A stretch of DNA of 64,000 bases from assembly GCF_002022275.1 (NCBI RefSeq), contig NZ_MSDF01000031.1, positions 1 to 64,000 of the forward strand. Direction: 5' to 3'. The first letter of the stretch is position 1, and each line of letters begins with the position of its first letter. The DNA comes from Pseudomonas fluorescens (GTDB taxonomy: Bacteria > Pseudomonadota > Gammaproteobacteria > Pseudomonadales > Pseudomonadaceae). The notes below the pieces were generated by a model that had not been told where the DNA came from, did not search any database, and saw only the letters and a program-made list of their open reading frames with translations. Positions 46,268 to 54,801 of the stretch are shown piece by piece. Position numbers and translations under genes: made by a program.

Positions 46268-46966
46268 ATGACTACAAAGTGCATGAACAAGTTTTCCTCC
46301 ACCAAGACCTTCCTGCAACAGCACTTCATGACCGCCAAGCGTATACCCACAGGTGTGATCGCCGGCCTCAATGTATTCGACGTCAATGATCACAAGGCCG
46401 GCGGTTATCGCCTGGCCACCCTGGACAAGCCAGGTGAGCATGGCAAGGTCGAGCGGCCGCTGATGGGGCATTGGGTGCCTCAGGGCAGTTTTTGCGACAT
46501 CCCGGCCAACCCCGGTGCCACCGGGTATGTGTTCACACCGGACTTCAGCGGATGTTCGATCCTGATCGACCATATCGATGACACTACGTACCGCGTCTTC
46601 CACGTTCAAGGTGGCAGCGATTACCTGAACAAGGAATACCTCAACCGTTTCGACGGCCACGGACTGGGTTTTGCCACGGCGATGACGTTTGATGACTATG
46701 GCGAAGATGCTTACCCACGGGGCTTTGCCTTCATGAAGTTCGAGGAGGGGCGTTGGTGGATTTACTTCCAGCGCCAGAACGGCGTAGGGCTGAACTTTGC
46801 CTATGGCAAGTTCCAAATGAACGGTGCGCAAACCGTGCGCGGCGGTGGGCGGATACCGGTCCCCAACCTCAAACGTGAATCGCCGCGCCATGGCGTGGTG
46901 CACAGCGGCAAGGCGCTGGCAATGCCGGCCAGCCAACGCCTTGAACTGAAAGTCGAGGTCTGGTAG
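46268..46966 (+). CDS. Putative CNF/BLF1-like (LSGC-motif) glutamine deamidase-fold protein
   Basis: 232 residues, no signal peptide or membrane segment. Residues 86-116 read GYVFTPDFSGCSILIDHIDD followed by TTYRVFHVQGG: an FSGC with Cys96 and a His112 sixteen residues later. The same (L/F)SGC...His arrangement forms the Cys-His pair of the CNF1 and BLF1 toxin deamidases/transglutaminases (LSGC; 12-15 residues to His). The rest of the protein (Trp/Tyr-rich C-terminus, EGRWWIYFQRQNGVGLNFAY) is unassigned. ATG 46268 follows CCTGGAGTCTTT. It is divergent from the FecR/kinase operon. An effector or a housekeeping deamidase are both possible. Confidence 0.5.
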   Translation: MTTKCMNKFSSTKTFLQQHFMTAKRIPTGVIAGLNVFDVNDHKAGGYRLATLDKPGEHGKVERPLMGHWVPQGSFCDIPANPGATGYVFTPDFSGCSILIDHIDDTTYRVFHVQGGSDYLNKEYLNRFDGHGLGFATAMTFDDYGEDAYPRGFAFMKFEEGRWWIYFQRQNGVGLNFAYGKFQMNGAQTVRGGGRIPVPNLKRESPRHGVVHSGKALAMPASQRLELKVEVW

Positions 46967-47078
46967 ACGAAGGGTTTTTTGCCCAGGCTGGAAAATAGTC
47001 GGGAATAAACACTTCGGGTCGGTTGTTCATCCTGCAGACGCTGATAACCAGCTGTTATCGACTACTGATGGATCCAAC

Positions 47079-47675
47079 ATGATGAACCAGACCCTTCTCG
47101 ACCCTTCCGCCGGCAGAGGCAAAATGAGCAGCACCGACCCTGATGTTGAGGCGCGCCGCAATCGCCTGGCGCTTCTGGTTTTGCAGGTGATCGGCCTGAT
47201 TGTGCTGGTGATCTGCGCGTTCGATGCGCAGCGCGCACAGGCTCAGGATTTGCCGGAACCTGCCGCCGGCGCTGCGAAAAAAGTGTTGATGACGGTTCAG
47301 GCCACCGGCGTTCAGATCTACACCTGTACCAAGGACAGCAGCGGCCAATTGACCTGGCAGTTTCGCGAGCCGTTGGCGACGTTGATGATCAACGGCAAGA
47401 CCGTCGGCCGACACTTCGCCGGGCCGACCTGGCAACTGGATGACCACAGTGCGGTCGTCGGTAAAGTCATCGCCCAGGCGCCGGGCCAAAGTACCAAAGA
47501 TATCCCGCTGCTGCGCCTGGATGTGGTGACACATCAGGGTACAGGCGGGTTGGCGCAAGTAGTTGCGGTTGAGCGTCTGCACACCTCTGGTGGCGTGTTC
47601 AGCGGCAGTTGCGAGCAGGCCGGTGAACTGCACGTCGAGCCTTACAGCGCCGACTACCGTTTTCTCGGCCAGTAA
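47079..47675 (+). CDS. DUF3455 domain-containing protein
   Basis: 198 residues. An N-terminal hydrophobic segment (about 32-48, LALLVLQVIGLIVLVICAFD) acts as signal anchor. The body ATGVQIYTCTKDSSGQLTWQ, REPLATLMINGKTVGRHFAG, PTWQLDDHSAVVGKV is the DUF3455 pattern, a secreted family of unknown function found in bacteria and fungi. A second ATG lies one codon later. It is followed by an outer-membrane barrel gene in the same direction, 125 bp away. Confidence 0.85.
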   Translation: MMNQTLLDPSAGRGKMSSTDPDVEARRNRLALLVLQVIGLIVLVICAFDAQRAQAQDLPEPAAGAAKKVLMTVQATGVQIYTCTKDSSGQLTWQFREPLATLMINGKTVGRHFAGPTWQLDDHSAVVGKVIAQAPGQSTKDIPLLRLDVVTHQGTGGLAQVVAVERLHTSGGVFSGSCEQAGELHVEPYSADYRFLGQ

Positions 47676-47800
47676 TACCTGAACGGGCCGCTCGGCCCGG
47701 TATCGAATACCCCTTGATTTGAATTTTCGCTTCGCGCCGATAGCCATCGGCGTGCGGCAACGCTGTGCCTGTCAAAAACCAAAAAACTCAGGAGCTTCAC

Positions 47801-48568
47801 ATGATCACTCGTTTACTTGCTGTTACCGCACTCACTGTTGCCGCCTCGTCAGCTGTTCAGGCAGCGGATGCCTATTCGTCCGAAGGCCCCACCGACTGGA
47901 CCGGTTTCTACGGCGGCTTGAGCGCCGGCTACGGTTTTGGCGGCGATGGTGACGTCAACACCAAGGGCCAGGCTGCCCCGAACATCGCCAATATCAATGG
48001 CGGCGCACGCCCGGGCCGGGTCAACCTGGACCGCAACGGCCTGCTGGGTGGCGCGCAGATCGGCTACAACTACCAGTTCGGCCAGTGGGTCGCCGGTGTC
48101 GAGGCGGATATTTCCCACACCGACCTGCAGGACAGCCGCAATATCGGCACTGCGCAACTCAACACCCATTTGGCGCTTAACAACAAATTCGAATCGAAGA
48201 TCAAATACCTCGGCACCCTGCGCGGTCGCTTTGGTTATGCCTTCGATCACACCCTGATCTACGGCACCGCCGGTTTGGCGTACGGTGAAACGAGCCAAAG
48301 CGTCGACATGTTCGGCCCAACCGGCAACACCCAGTTCAGCGGTGACCAAAGCCACTTCAAGATGGGCTACACCGTGGGCGCGGGTATCGAGCAATCGATC
48401 ACAAAGAACCTGTCGTTCAAGACCGAATACCTGTACTACGACCTGGGTCAAGACAAGCTGAACGTGGCGGTGATCCCGGGCAGCGGCGGTGCGGGCACCG
48501 GGTATGACTCCAAGTTCAAAAACGACGGGCAGATGTTGCGTGTGGGGTTGAACTGGAAGTTTGATTAA
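47801..48568 (+). CDS. Outer-membrane beta-barrel protein (Omp25/31-like)
   Basis: 255 residues with signal peptide (MITRLLAVTALTVAASSAVQ, cleavage AVQA-ADA). The mature protein has an OMP b-brl pattern: DWTGFYGGLSAGYGFGGDGD, LLGGAQIGYNYQFGQWVAGV, EADISHTDLQDS, LGTLRGRFGYAFDHTLIYGT and a C-terminal strand MLRVGLNWKFD. Probable 8-stranded barrel. ATG 47801 is preceded by CAGGAGCTTCAC. Function beyond pore or adhesion cannot be inferred. Confidence 0.9.
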   Translation: MITRLLAVTALTVAASSAVQAADAYSSEGPTDWTGFYGGLSAGYGFGGDGDVNTKGQAAPNIANINGGARPGRVNLDRNGLLGGAQIGYNYQFGQWVAGVEADISHTDLQDSRNIGTAQLNTHLALNNKFESKIKYLGTLRGRFGYAFDHTLIYGTAGLAYGETSQSVDMFGPTGNTQFSGDQSHFKMGYTVGAGIEQSITKNLSFKTEYLYYDLGQDKLNVAVIPGSGGAGTGYDSKFKNDGQMLRVGLNWKFD

Positions 48569-48583
48569 CCGTGTTAAGGGGCC

Positions 48584-49411
48584 TCATGCGCAGGCGCGTG
48601 GGGCTTTTACCGGGCGCGCAGGGCGATGTTGGAAAACGTGACCCTGTCGCGTCTTGCGGTTTTTGCGGGCCTGGAAAGTACGCCAGGTGGCGAAGTCGAA
48701 GCGGGTGGCGGAGACGACGTTTTCCTGAATCAGCAGGATGGGTGGCGGGCAGTGTGTATTGGCGTAAAAGGTGGTGAACGTGACCTCCAGCGTGTCCTTG
48801 TCCCTGTAGCCGCTGAGAATCGGGAGCAAGGTAAAGCCGTGATCCATACCTTCGGACTCGGTTGGCACGCCGATGAACATTACAAATCCCACGTACACCT
48901 TGCGATCATTCAGACTGAACATGCAGGCGACGCGGTGCTCGATCGACTCTCGCAACAAACGCCTGAAGGGGTTGCCTTCAAGAACGCCCAGTGACAACAA
49001 GTAATGGAACTGCTCGTCCGTTTGCAGTTTCAGCAGTTTCTTTCTCACACGAATGTAAAGCTTCGCCCACAAGACAGGGAGGAGCATGGCCGTGAGCCCG
49101 GCTTGGATAAGAAATACCCACAGTGCGCCGTTTTTTTCGTTGGCAATGTCGAGTTGTACCAGCAGCGAGCCCAGATAGTCACTGTAGTCCGTCGCGAGCT
49201 GGTGCCCCGCGACCTGGATATTCTGCTTTGACAGAGCAAATATGAACGCACTGAGGAGTGTCGCGACGATCAGGCAAATCATGCCCAATCTCGCAACCTG
49301 CAAATAGAGCAGTTGACCTTGAAATCGGTGTAAACGGTTGTAGAAGAAAGGATGCCTGAGACAGACCATGTAGCCACTGACCAGTAACGGCACGATGATC
49401 AGCAAGCCCAT
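48584..49411 (-). CDS. Inner-membrane protein of unknown function
   Basis: 275 residues. Three hydrophobic segments: 1-18, 40-61 and 96-117; then a cytoplasmic region of about 155 residues with LGVLEGNPFRRLLRESIEHR and MFSLNDRKVYVGFVMFIGVP, a possible beta-sheet domain, and a basic tail (KNRKTRQGHVFQHRPARPVK). No recognised family. ATG 49411 (MGLLIIVPLL) overlaps the end of the small gene upstream by 13 bp, so the two are coupled. Convergent with the outer-membrane barrel gene. Confidence 0.7.
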   Translation of the reverse strand: MGLLIIVPLLVSGYMVCLRHPFFYNRLHRFQGQLLYLQVARLGMICLIVATLLSAFIFALSKQNIQVAGHQLATDYSDYLGSLLVQLDIANEKNGALWVFLIQAGLTAMLLPVLWAKLYIRVRKKLLKLQTDEQFHYLLSLGVLEGNPFRRLLRESIEHRVACMFSLNDRKVYVGFVMFIGVPTESEGMDHGFTLLPILSGYRDKDTLEVTFTTFYANTHCPPPILLIQENVVSATRFDFATWRTFQARKNRKTRQGHVFQHRPARPVKAPRACA

Positions 49412-49599
49412 GAGTCGTCGACCTCGATCTGTGCGGCTTGGCGCATCGCCTCCTTGTAATGCGCCGATTCCGCGATTTCCGCAGCGTCGACACCAATGCC
49501 GCAATCATTGAGCTTCCAGGTTTTATAGGATTGAACGGCCTTCACCCGCTCTCGGTCATCCTGGGTCGGCTCCCCAAACAGCAAATGCAATAACGACAT
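49399..49599 (-). CDS. Small hypothetical protein
   Basis: 66 residues from ATG 49599 (MSLLHLLFGEPTQDDRERVK), with GAGGTTGTTGCC upstream. Acidic, with two cysteines (NDCGIGV, DDSWAC). No family recognised. It overlaps the start of the membrane protein gene by 13 bp, indicating a two-gene unit; it may be a small partner of that membrane protein. Confidence 0.6.
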   Translation of the reverse strand: MSLLHLLFGEPTQDDRERVKAVQSYKTWKLNDCGIGVDAAEIAESAHYKEAMRQAAQIEVDDSWAC

Positions 49600-49914
49600 G
49601 GCAACAACCTCGAAAAAGAAGTAGTCATTTTTATAGCAAGCGAATCCACCACCAGCCACTGATGGCCGCCGCGCCTCTATCGCCAGTTCCCGTAGGAAAC
49701 GTCTGCATTTGCCCGATCGGCTTAAAACGGCGGCTGCGTAATCACCCAGATCAACACCGTCAACGATTCAACAACCCCGGGCGACCACGGGAGGCGGGGC
49801 AGATGCCATGCAACCTGCCTGGGCAGCGTAGCTGCGGATGCGGGTTCGAATGTCGCCGGGCTATCGCGACTGATGTAGAGTCGTGCAGCCGACTCAACCG
49901 CAGGAAATCGCCGC
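49600..49914. other. Gene-free interval before the TetR gene
   Basis: 315 bp. It holds the divergent promoters of the small-protein unit and of the TetR regulator; I see no RNA gene, repeat or conserved site in it. Confidence 0.6.
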
Positions 49915-50553
49915 ATGACCCAGGAATCCCGCTTTTCCCGGATGGACCCGCAATTGCGTAAGGCCAACCTGGTCCAGGCGACGCTCACGTGTCTCAAGCG
50001 CGACGGTTTTCAGGGCGCATCGATCCGCAAAATCAGCGCAGAGGCCGGGGTGTCGGTAGGGCTGATCAGCCACCACTATTCGGGCAAGGATGAGCTGGTG
50101 GCCGAGGCCTACCGCACGATTACCGGCCAGGTCATGAGCCTGCTGCGCGAAACGATGGCCAAGGCCCCGCCCGACCCGCGCGAGCGGCTGTCGGCGTTGT
50201 TCCGCGGCTCCTTTTCGGCGGAGTTGCTCGACCCGCAACTGCTCGATGCGTGGTTGGTGTTCTGGGGTGCGGTCAAGACGGCGCCCGCCATCAACCAGGC
50301 CCATGAACACTCCTACGGCGAATATCGCACGATCATGCGCTCGGCTCTGACCGACATGGCCAGGGAGGAGGGGTGGGCGCAATTCGACGCCGATCTCGCG
50401 GCCATCGGCTTGAGCGCCTTGCTTGACGGGCTGTGGCTGGAATCCGGGCTCAACCCCGGCACCTTTACCCCGGAGCAGGGTATCCAGATCTGCGAGGCCT
50501 GGGTCGATGGCCTCCAAAGCGGCGGTCGCCAGCGCTACCTGCTCAAACCCTGA
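49915..50553 (+). CDS. TetR-family regulator (BetI-like)
   Basis: 212 residues. N-terminal HTH (QGASIRKISAEAGVSVGLIS) and a BetI-type C-terminal domain (LLDPQLLDAWLVFWGAVKTA, AAIGLSALLDGLWLESGLNP, QICEAWVDGL). ATG 49915. It points toward the acyl-CoA/aruI operon starting at 50702 and is probably its repressor, with an acyl-CoA or guanidino compound as ligand. No bet genes are present, so choline control is not indicated. Confidence 0.9.
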   Translation: MTQESRFSRMDPQLRKANLVQATLTCLKRDGFQGASIRKISAEAGVSVGLISHHYSGKDELVAEAYRTITGQVMSLLRETMAKAPPDPRERLSALFRGSFSAELLDPQLLDAWLVFWGAVKTAPAINQAHEHSYGEYRTIMRSALTDMAREEGWAQFDADLAAIGLSALLDGLWLESGLNPGTFTPEQGIQICEAWVDGLQSGGRQRYLLKP

Positions 50554-50701
50554 GCCCTTCCTCGCTGCCTGAGCGTTGCGTTCAGGCCGGTTTTCCCTTC
50601 TGAAAATAATTGCAGTTTGCCGATTGCTACCTTACTGAACACTCGTTTAGTATCTCGCCATGTCGCACCCCTCACGCCAAATAAAATAATTCGAGGACGC
50701 C

Positions 50702-51493
50702 ATGACCACCGATTCGCCCGTGCTCACTCAAGTGCAAGCAGGCGTTGCCTGGATCACCCTCAACCGTGGCCCGCAACGCAATGCGCTGGATATCCCGACC
50801 CTCAAACACCTGCACAGCTTGCTCGACGCATTCAACGTCGACCCCGCCGTGCGCGTGGTGGTGCTGACCGCCAGCGGGCGCAGCTTCTGCGCCGGTGCCG
50901 ATCTGGCCGAATGGGCTGACGCCGAGGCCCGTGGCGCGCTGGAAACCTACGGCTGGACCGAAACCGCCCACGCCTTGATGACGCGCCTGCACACTCTCGA
51001 CAAACCCACCATTGCCGCAATCAACGGCACCGCGGTCGGTGCCGGCATGGACCTGACGCTGTGCTGCGACCTGCGTGTCGCCGCGCAATCGGCACGTTTC
51101 AAGGCCGGTTACACAGGCATGGCTTACTCGCCGGACGCCGGCGCCAGCTGGCACTTGCCGCGCCTGATCGGTACCGAAAATGCCAAGCGCCTGCTGTTCC
51201 TCGATGAAATGTGGAATGCCGACCGCGCCCTGGCCGCCGGGCTGGTGGGTGAAGTGGTCGCCGATGACCAACTGCACGCCCACACCGCCGAGTTGGCCGC
51301 CCGCCTGGCCAACGGACCCACGTTCGCCTTCGCCCAGACCAAGACCCTGATCCGCGAAGGCGCCGCGCGCAACCTGCCCGACCAGTTGCAAGCGGAGCTC
51401 GCCGCAGGCCTGTTGTGCGGGCGCAGCGCTGACGGCGCCGAAGCACTGCGCGCATCCCTCGAAAAACGCGTTCCGACTTTCTCCGGCAAATAA
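50702..51493 (+). CDS. Enoyl-CoA hydratase/isomerase family protein
   Basis: 263 residues. Crotonase fold: oxyanion motifs SGRSFCAGADLAEW and NGTAVGAGMDLTLCCDLR. At the position of ECH Glu144 there is Tyr (FKAGYTGMAYSPDAGASWHL), and the SPDAG segment is typical of isomerase-type (PaaG-like) members, so dehydration/isomerisation rather than simple hydration is possible. First gene of the operon; matches PA4980 in P. aeruginosa by order. ATG 50702 follows CGAGGACGCC. Confidence 0.9.
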   Translation: MTTDSPVLTQVQAGVAWITLNRGPQRNALDIPTLKHLHSLLDAFNVDPAVRVVVLTASGRSFCAGADLAEWADAEARGALETYGWTETAHALMTRLHTLDKPTIAAINGTAVGAGMDLTLCCDLRVAAQSARFKAGYTGMAYSPDAGASWHLPRLIGTENAKRLLFLDEMWNADRALAAGLVGEVVADDQLHAHTAELAARLANGPTFAFAQTKTLIREGAARNLPDQLQAELAAGLLCGRSADGAEALRASLEKRVPTFSGK

Positions 51494-51514
51494 AAACACC
51501 ACGCAGGTAACGCC

Positions 51515-52675
51515 ATGAATTTCCAGCTCAGCCAAGAACAAGACATGTTGGTGGACGCGGTTCGCAGTTTTGTTGCCAGGGAATTGTTGCCCCATGAGGA
51601 AGCCGTGGACCGTGCCGATGAGGTCTCGCCGCAGCTGGCCGCGCAGATCCGCGATAAGGCAATTACTGCCGGTTTCTATGCCTTCAACATGCCTGAGGAA
51701 GTGGGTGGCGGAGGTCTGGATTATCTGTCTCAGGCGCTGATTGAGCGCGAGTTGTCCAAGGTTTCGTGGGCGTTGCATGTGTTTGTCGCGCGGCCCTCAA
51801 AGATCTTGATGGCCTGCACCGGCGCGCAGATTGAGGACTACCTGCTGCCCTGTGTCCAGGGCCGGAAAATCGACTGCTTCGCCCTGACTGAACCGGGCGC
51901 AGGCTCCGACGCCAACGCCATCAAGACCCGCGCCGTGCGCAGTGGCGATGACTTTGTGATCAACGGCAGCAAGCACTTTATCAGCCATGCCGGCAGCGCC
52001 GATTTTGCCATCGTGTTTGCCGTCACCGACACCTACGAACACAACGGCCGCCAGCGTAATGCGGTGACCTCGTTCCTGGTGGACCGTGGCACCCCCGGCA
52101 TGACCATTCGCCGTGGCCCCAAGTGCGTGAGCAACCGCGGCTATCACACCTATGAAATGTTCTTCGACGACTGCCGCGTGCCCGCGTCCAAGGTGCTTGG
52201 CGAGGTGGGCAAAGGTTGGGAGGTCGCCAATGCCTGGCTCACCGCCGGCCGCGTGATGGTCGCCGCCAACTGCGTCGGCCAGGCCCAGCGCGCGCTGGAT
52301 GTGTCGCTGCAATGGGCCGCGGACCGCAAGCAATTCGGCCAGCCCATCGGCACCTATCAAGGCGTGAGCTTCAAGCTCGCCGACATGGCCACACAGATCC
52401 GCGCCGCGGAGCTGCTGACCCTGCATACCGCGTGGAAAATGGACCAGGGCAGCATGACCGACGGCGAGGCCGGCATGGCCAAGCTGTTCGCCAGCGAAAC
52501 CCTCGGCAAGGTCGCCGACGAAGCCGTGCAGATTTTCGGCGGCATGGGCTTGATGGACGAAGGGCCGGTGGAGCGCATCTGGCGCAATGCGCGGATCGAA
52601 CGAATCTGGGAAGGCACCTCGGAAATCCAGCGCCATATCATCGCCCGTGAGCTGTTGCGGCCATTGTTGCGCTGA
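51515..52675 (+). CDS. Acyl-CoA dehydrogenase
   Basis: 386 residues. FAD-dependent dehydrogenase with CFALTEPGAGSDANAIKTRA, SNRGYHTYEMFFDDCRVPAS, and the C-terminal IQIFGG-like segment (AVQIFGGMGLMDEGPVERIW) ending in the catalytic-base motif WEGTSEIQRHIIARELLR. It oxidises an acyl-CoA at the alpha-beta bond. 21 bp after the enoyl-CoA hydratase gene; PA4979 equivalent. Together they should process a branched or guanidino-acyl-CoA. Confidence 0.93.
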   Translation: MNFQLSQEQDMLVDAVRSFVARELLPHEEAVDRADEVSPQLAAQIRDKAITAGFYAFNMPEEVGGGGLDYLSQALIERELSKVSWALHVFVARPSKILMACTGAQIEDYLLPCVQGRKIDCFALTEPGAGSDANAIKTRAVRSGDDFVINGSKHFISHAGSADFAIVFAVTDTYEHNGRQRNAVTSFLVDRGTPGMTIRRGPKCVSNRGYHTYEMFFDDCRVPASKVLGEVGKGWEVANAWLTAGRVMVAANCVGQAQRALDVSLQWAADRKQFGQPIGTYQGVSFKLADMATQIRAAELLTLHTAWKMDQGSMTDGEAGMAKLFASETLGKVADEAVQIFGGMGLMDEGPVERIWRNARIERIWEGTSEIQRHIIARELLRPLLR

Positions 52676-52692
52676 TCGCGCGAGGAACGCTT

Positions 52693-54801
52693 ATGTCCCA
52701 GGCTATTCGCGACAATCTCAAGCGGCTGCTGGCGCCCCGGCACCTGGCCTTCGTCGGTGGGCGCAGCATGGCGCGTGCGCTCAAACGCTGCGCCGACGGA
52801 GGGTTTGACGGGCAGATGTGGCTGGTCAACCCGCAGCATGACAGCCTCGACGGCATTCCCTGCGTGCGCCGCGTTGCCGATTTGCCCTGTGGCCCCGATG
52901 CCGTATTCATCGCCACCAACCGCGAGCTGACGTTGACCTGCGTCGCTGAACTCGCGGCCATCGGCACCGGCGGCGCCATTTGCTACGCCTCGGGGTTTGC
53001 CGAGACCGGCGCCAGCGGTGCAGCCTTGCAACAGCAACTGCTGAGCGCCGCAGGCGACATGGCCTTGCTCGGCCCCAATTGCTACGGCCTGCTCGACTAC
53101 TTGCATAGCTCGGCCTTGGGGCCGGTGGCCCATGGCGGCAAGGCAGTGGAGAAGGGCGTGGCCGTGCTGACCCAAAGTGGCAACTTCGCCTACAACCTGT
53201 CGATGAGCGACCGCTCGTTGCCGGTGGCCTATATGGCCTCGGTCGGCAACCAGGCGCAACTGGGCGTGGCCGAGCTGATGGACGTGTTGCTTGATGAGCC
53301 ACGCGTGACTGCCATCGGCCTGCACCTGGAAGGCTTGAAAAACGTACCGGGGTTTGCCCGCGCGGCGCACAAGGCGCTGGAGAAGGGTATCCCGATCATC
53401 GCGCTGAAAACCGGGGTTTCGCAGATCGGTGCGGAGCTTGCGCTGAGCCATACCAGCTCGCTGTCCGGCTCCGACGCGTTATACGACAGCCTGTTTGCCC
53501 GGTTGGGGGTGATCCGCGTCAGCGGGCCGGTGAGTTTTGTCGAAACCCTCAAGGCTGCCGCGTGCGGCAATTTGCCGAAGGGTAACCGCCTGATCGCACT
53601 GGCCTGTTCCGGTGGCGATGCAGGGCTGATCGCCGATTACGCCGAACGCAACGCTCTGGCCCTGCCCAAACTTGACGAAGACCAACGCGGCGAGCTGGCC
53701 CGCGTGCTGCCGAGCTACGCCAACCTGGTCAACCCGCTGGACTTCACCACCGCCATCTGGGGCGACCGTGAGGCGCTTACGGTCATGCTCGACATCGCCC
53801 TGCGCACCGACGCGGATGCCGCGATGCTGGTGCTGGATTACCCGGCGCCATTTACCGGCGAACGCAAGGAATGTGACCTGCTGCTTGAGCTGTTTTGCAC
53901 AGCGCTGAGCCGTCATGGCAAGACCGGTTTCGTCACCTCGGCGTTTCCCGAGTTGCTTCCGGCGCACGCCCGCGAGCAACTGCATGCTCACGGTATTGCC
54001 GCGCTGCAAGGCGTAGAAGATGCGTTCGTCGCCTGGGGCCGGGTTGCCGACTATCAAAACAACCGTCGCGTGTTGCTGGCGCGGGGCGAGTCGATTCTCG
54101 AACCGCTCTGCCCGCAAATCCTTAAAGGACAGGGGCTGGCCCTGGATGAGTGGGCGTCCAAACAGGCGCTGCGCGCATTCGGCCTAAGCACGCCAGCGGC
54201 GGTGTTAAGCACCCCCGGGCGCGCAATTGCCGATGCCAAATTGTTGGGCTACCCGCTGGTGCTCAAGGCGGTCAGCGCCGATTTACCGCACAAAACCGAA
54301 GCGGGCGCTGTGGCGTTGAACCTGCAGGATGGCTTCGCGCTGACAGCGGCGCTGGACCATATGCGCAGGCAGATCGCGGCCTATGCACCGGGTGTGGTCT
54401 TTGATCAATTATTGCTCGAAGCCATGGCCACACCGCCGCTGGCTGAATTGATCGTGGGCATCAAGCGCGAAAACGATTTTGGCCTGGCGTTGGTCATCGG
54501 CGCTGGCGGCATACTGGTGGAACTGCTCAAAGACAGCCGCAGCCTGTTGTTGCCCACCACCGACGATGCCATCCGCCACGCCTTGCTCAGCCTGCGCAGT
54601 GCCCCTTTGCTGCAGGGCTTTCGCGGGCGTGAGGTGGCGGACATGAACGCACTGGTCGCGGCGATTCGTGCGGTGGCCGACTACGCCTGCGCCAACGCCG
54701 GGCAGTTGCTGGAGCTGGATGTGAACCCATTGCTGGTCAGTGCCCAGGGCGCCACGGCGGTCGACGCATTGATTCGTCTAGGAGAAAACCATGCACGATA
54801 A
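52693..54801 (+). CDS. Acetate-CoA ligase-type (ADP-forming) acyl-CoA synthetase
   Basis: 702 residues. N-terminal CoA-binding domain (HLAFVGGRSMARALKRCADG, LLGPNCYGLLDY), succinyl-CoA-ligase-like middle with the swinging His in ALSHTSSLSGSDAL, and a C-terminal ATP-grasp domain (YPLVLKAVSADLPHKTEAGA, LIVGIKRENDFGLALVIGAG). It makes acyl-CoA from acid, ATP and CoA. Starts 17 bp after the dehydrogenase; its stop overlaps the aruI start by 11 bp. PA4978 equivalent. Confidence 0.92.
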   Translation: MSQAIRDNLKRLLAPRHLAFVGGRSMARALKRCADGGFDGQMWLVNPQHDSLDGIPCVRRVADLPCGPDAVFIATNRELTLTCVAELAAIGTGGAICYASGFAETGASGAALQQQLLSAAGDMALLGPNCYGLLDYLHSSALGPVAHGGKAVEKGVAVLTQSGNFAYNLSMSDRSLPVAYMASVGNQAQLGVAELMDVLLDEPRVTAIGLHLEGLKNVPGFARAAHKALEKGIPIIALKTGVSQIGAELALSHTSSLSGSDALYDSLFARLGVIRVSGPVSFVETLKAAACGNLPKGNRLIALACSGGDAGLIADYAERNALALPKLDEDQRGELARVLPSYANLVNPLDFTTAIWGDREALTVMLDIALRTDADAAMLVLDYPAPFTGERKECDLLLELFCTALSRHGKTGFVTSAFPELLPAHAREQLHAHGIAALQGVEDAFVAWGRVADYQNNRRVLLARGESILEPLCPQILKGQGLALDEWASKQALRAFGLSTPAAVLSTPGRAIADAKLLGYPLVLKAVSADLPHKTEAGAVALNLQDGFALTAALDHMRRQIAAYAPGVVFDQLLLEAMATPPLAELIVGIKRENDFGLALVIGAGGILVELLKDSRSLLLPTTDDAIRHALLSLRSAPLLQGFRGREVADMNALVAAIRAVADYACANAGQLLELDVNPLLVSAQGATAVDALIRLGENHAR

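Noticed and set aside
46204..46389. Plus-strand 61-codon frame overlapping the start of the LSGC gene
   Set aside because: Overlaps the real gene in another frame, no ribosome site, no conserved features.
47043..47059. Palindrome GATAAC-CAGCT-GTTATC before the DUF3455 gene
   Set aside because: Only six paired bases; too short to call an operator with confidence.
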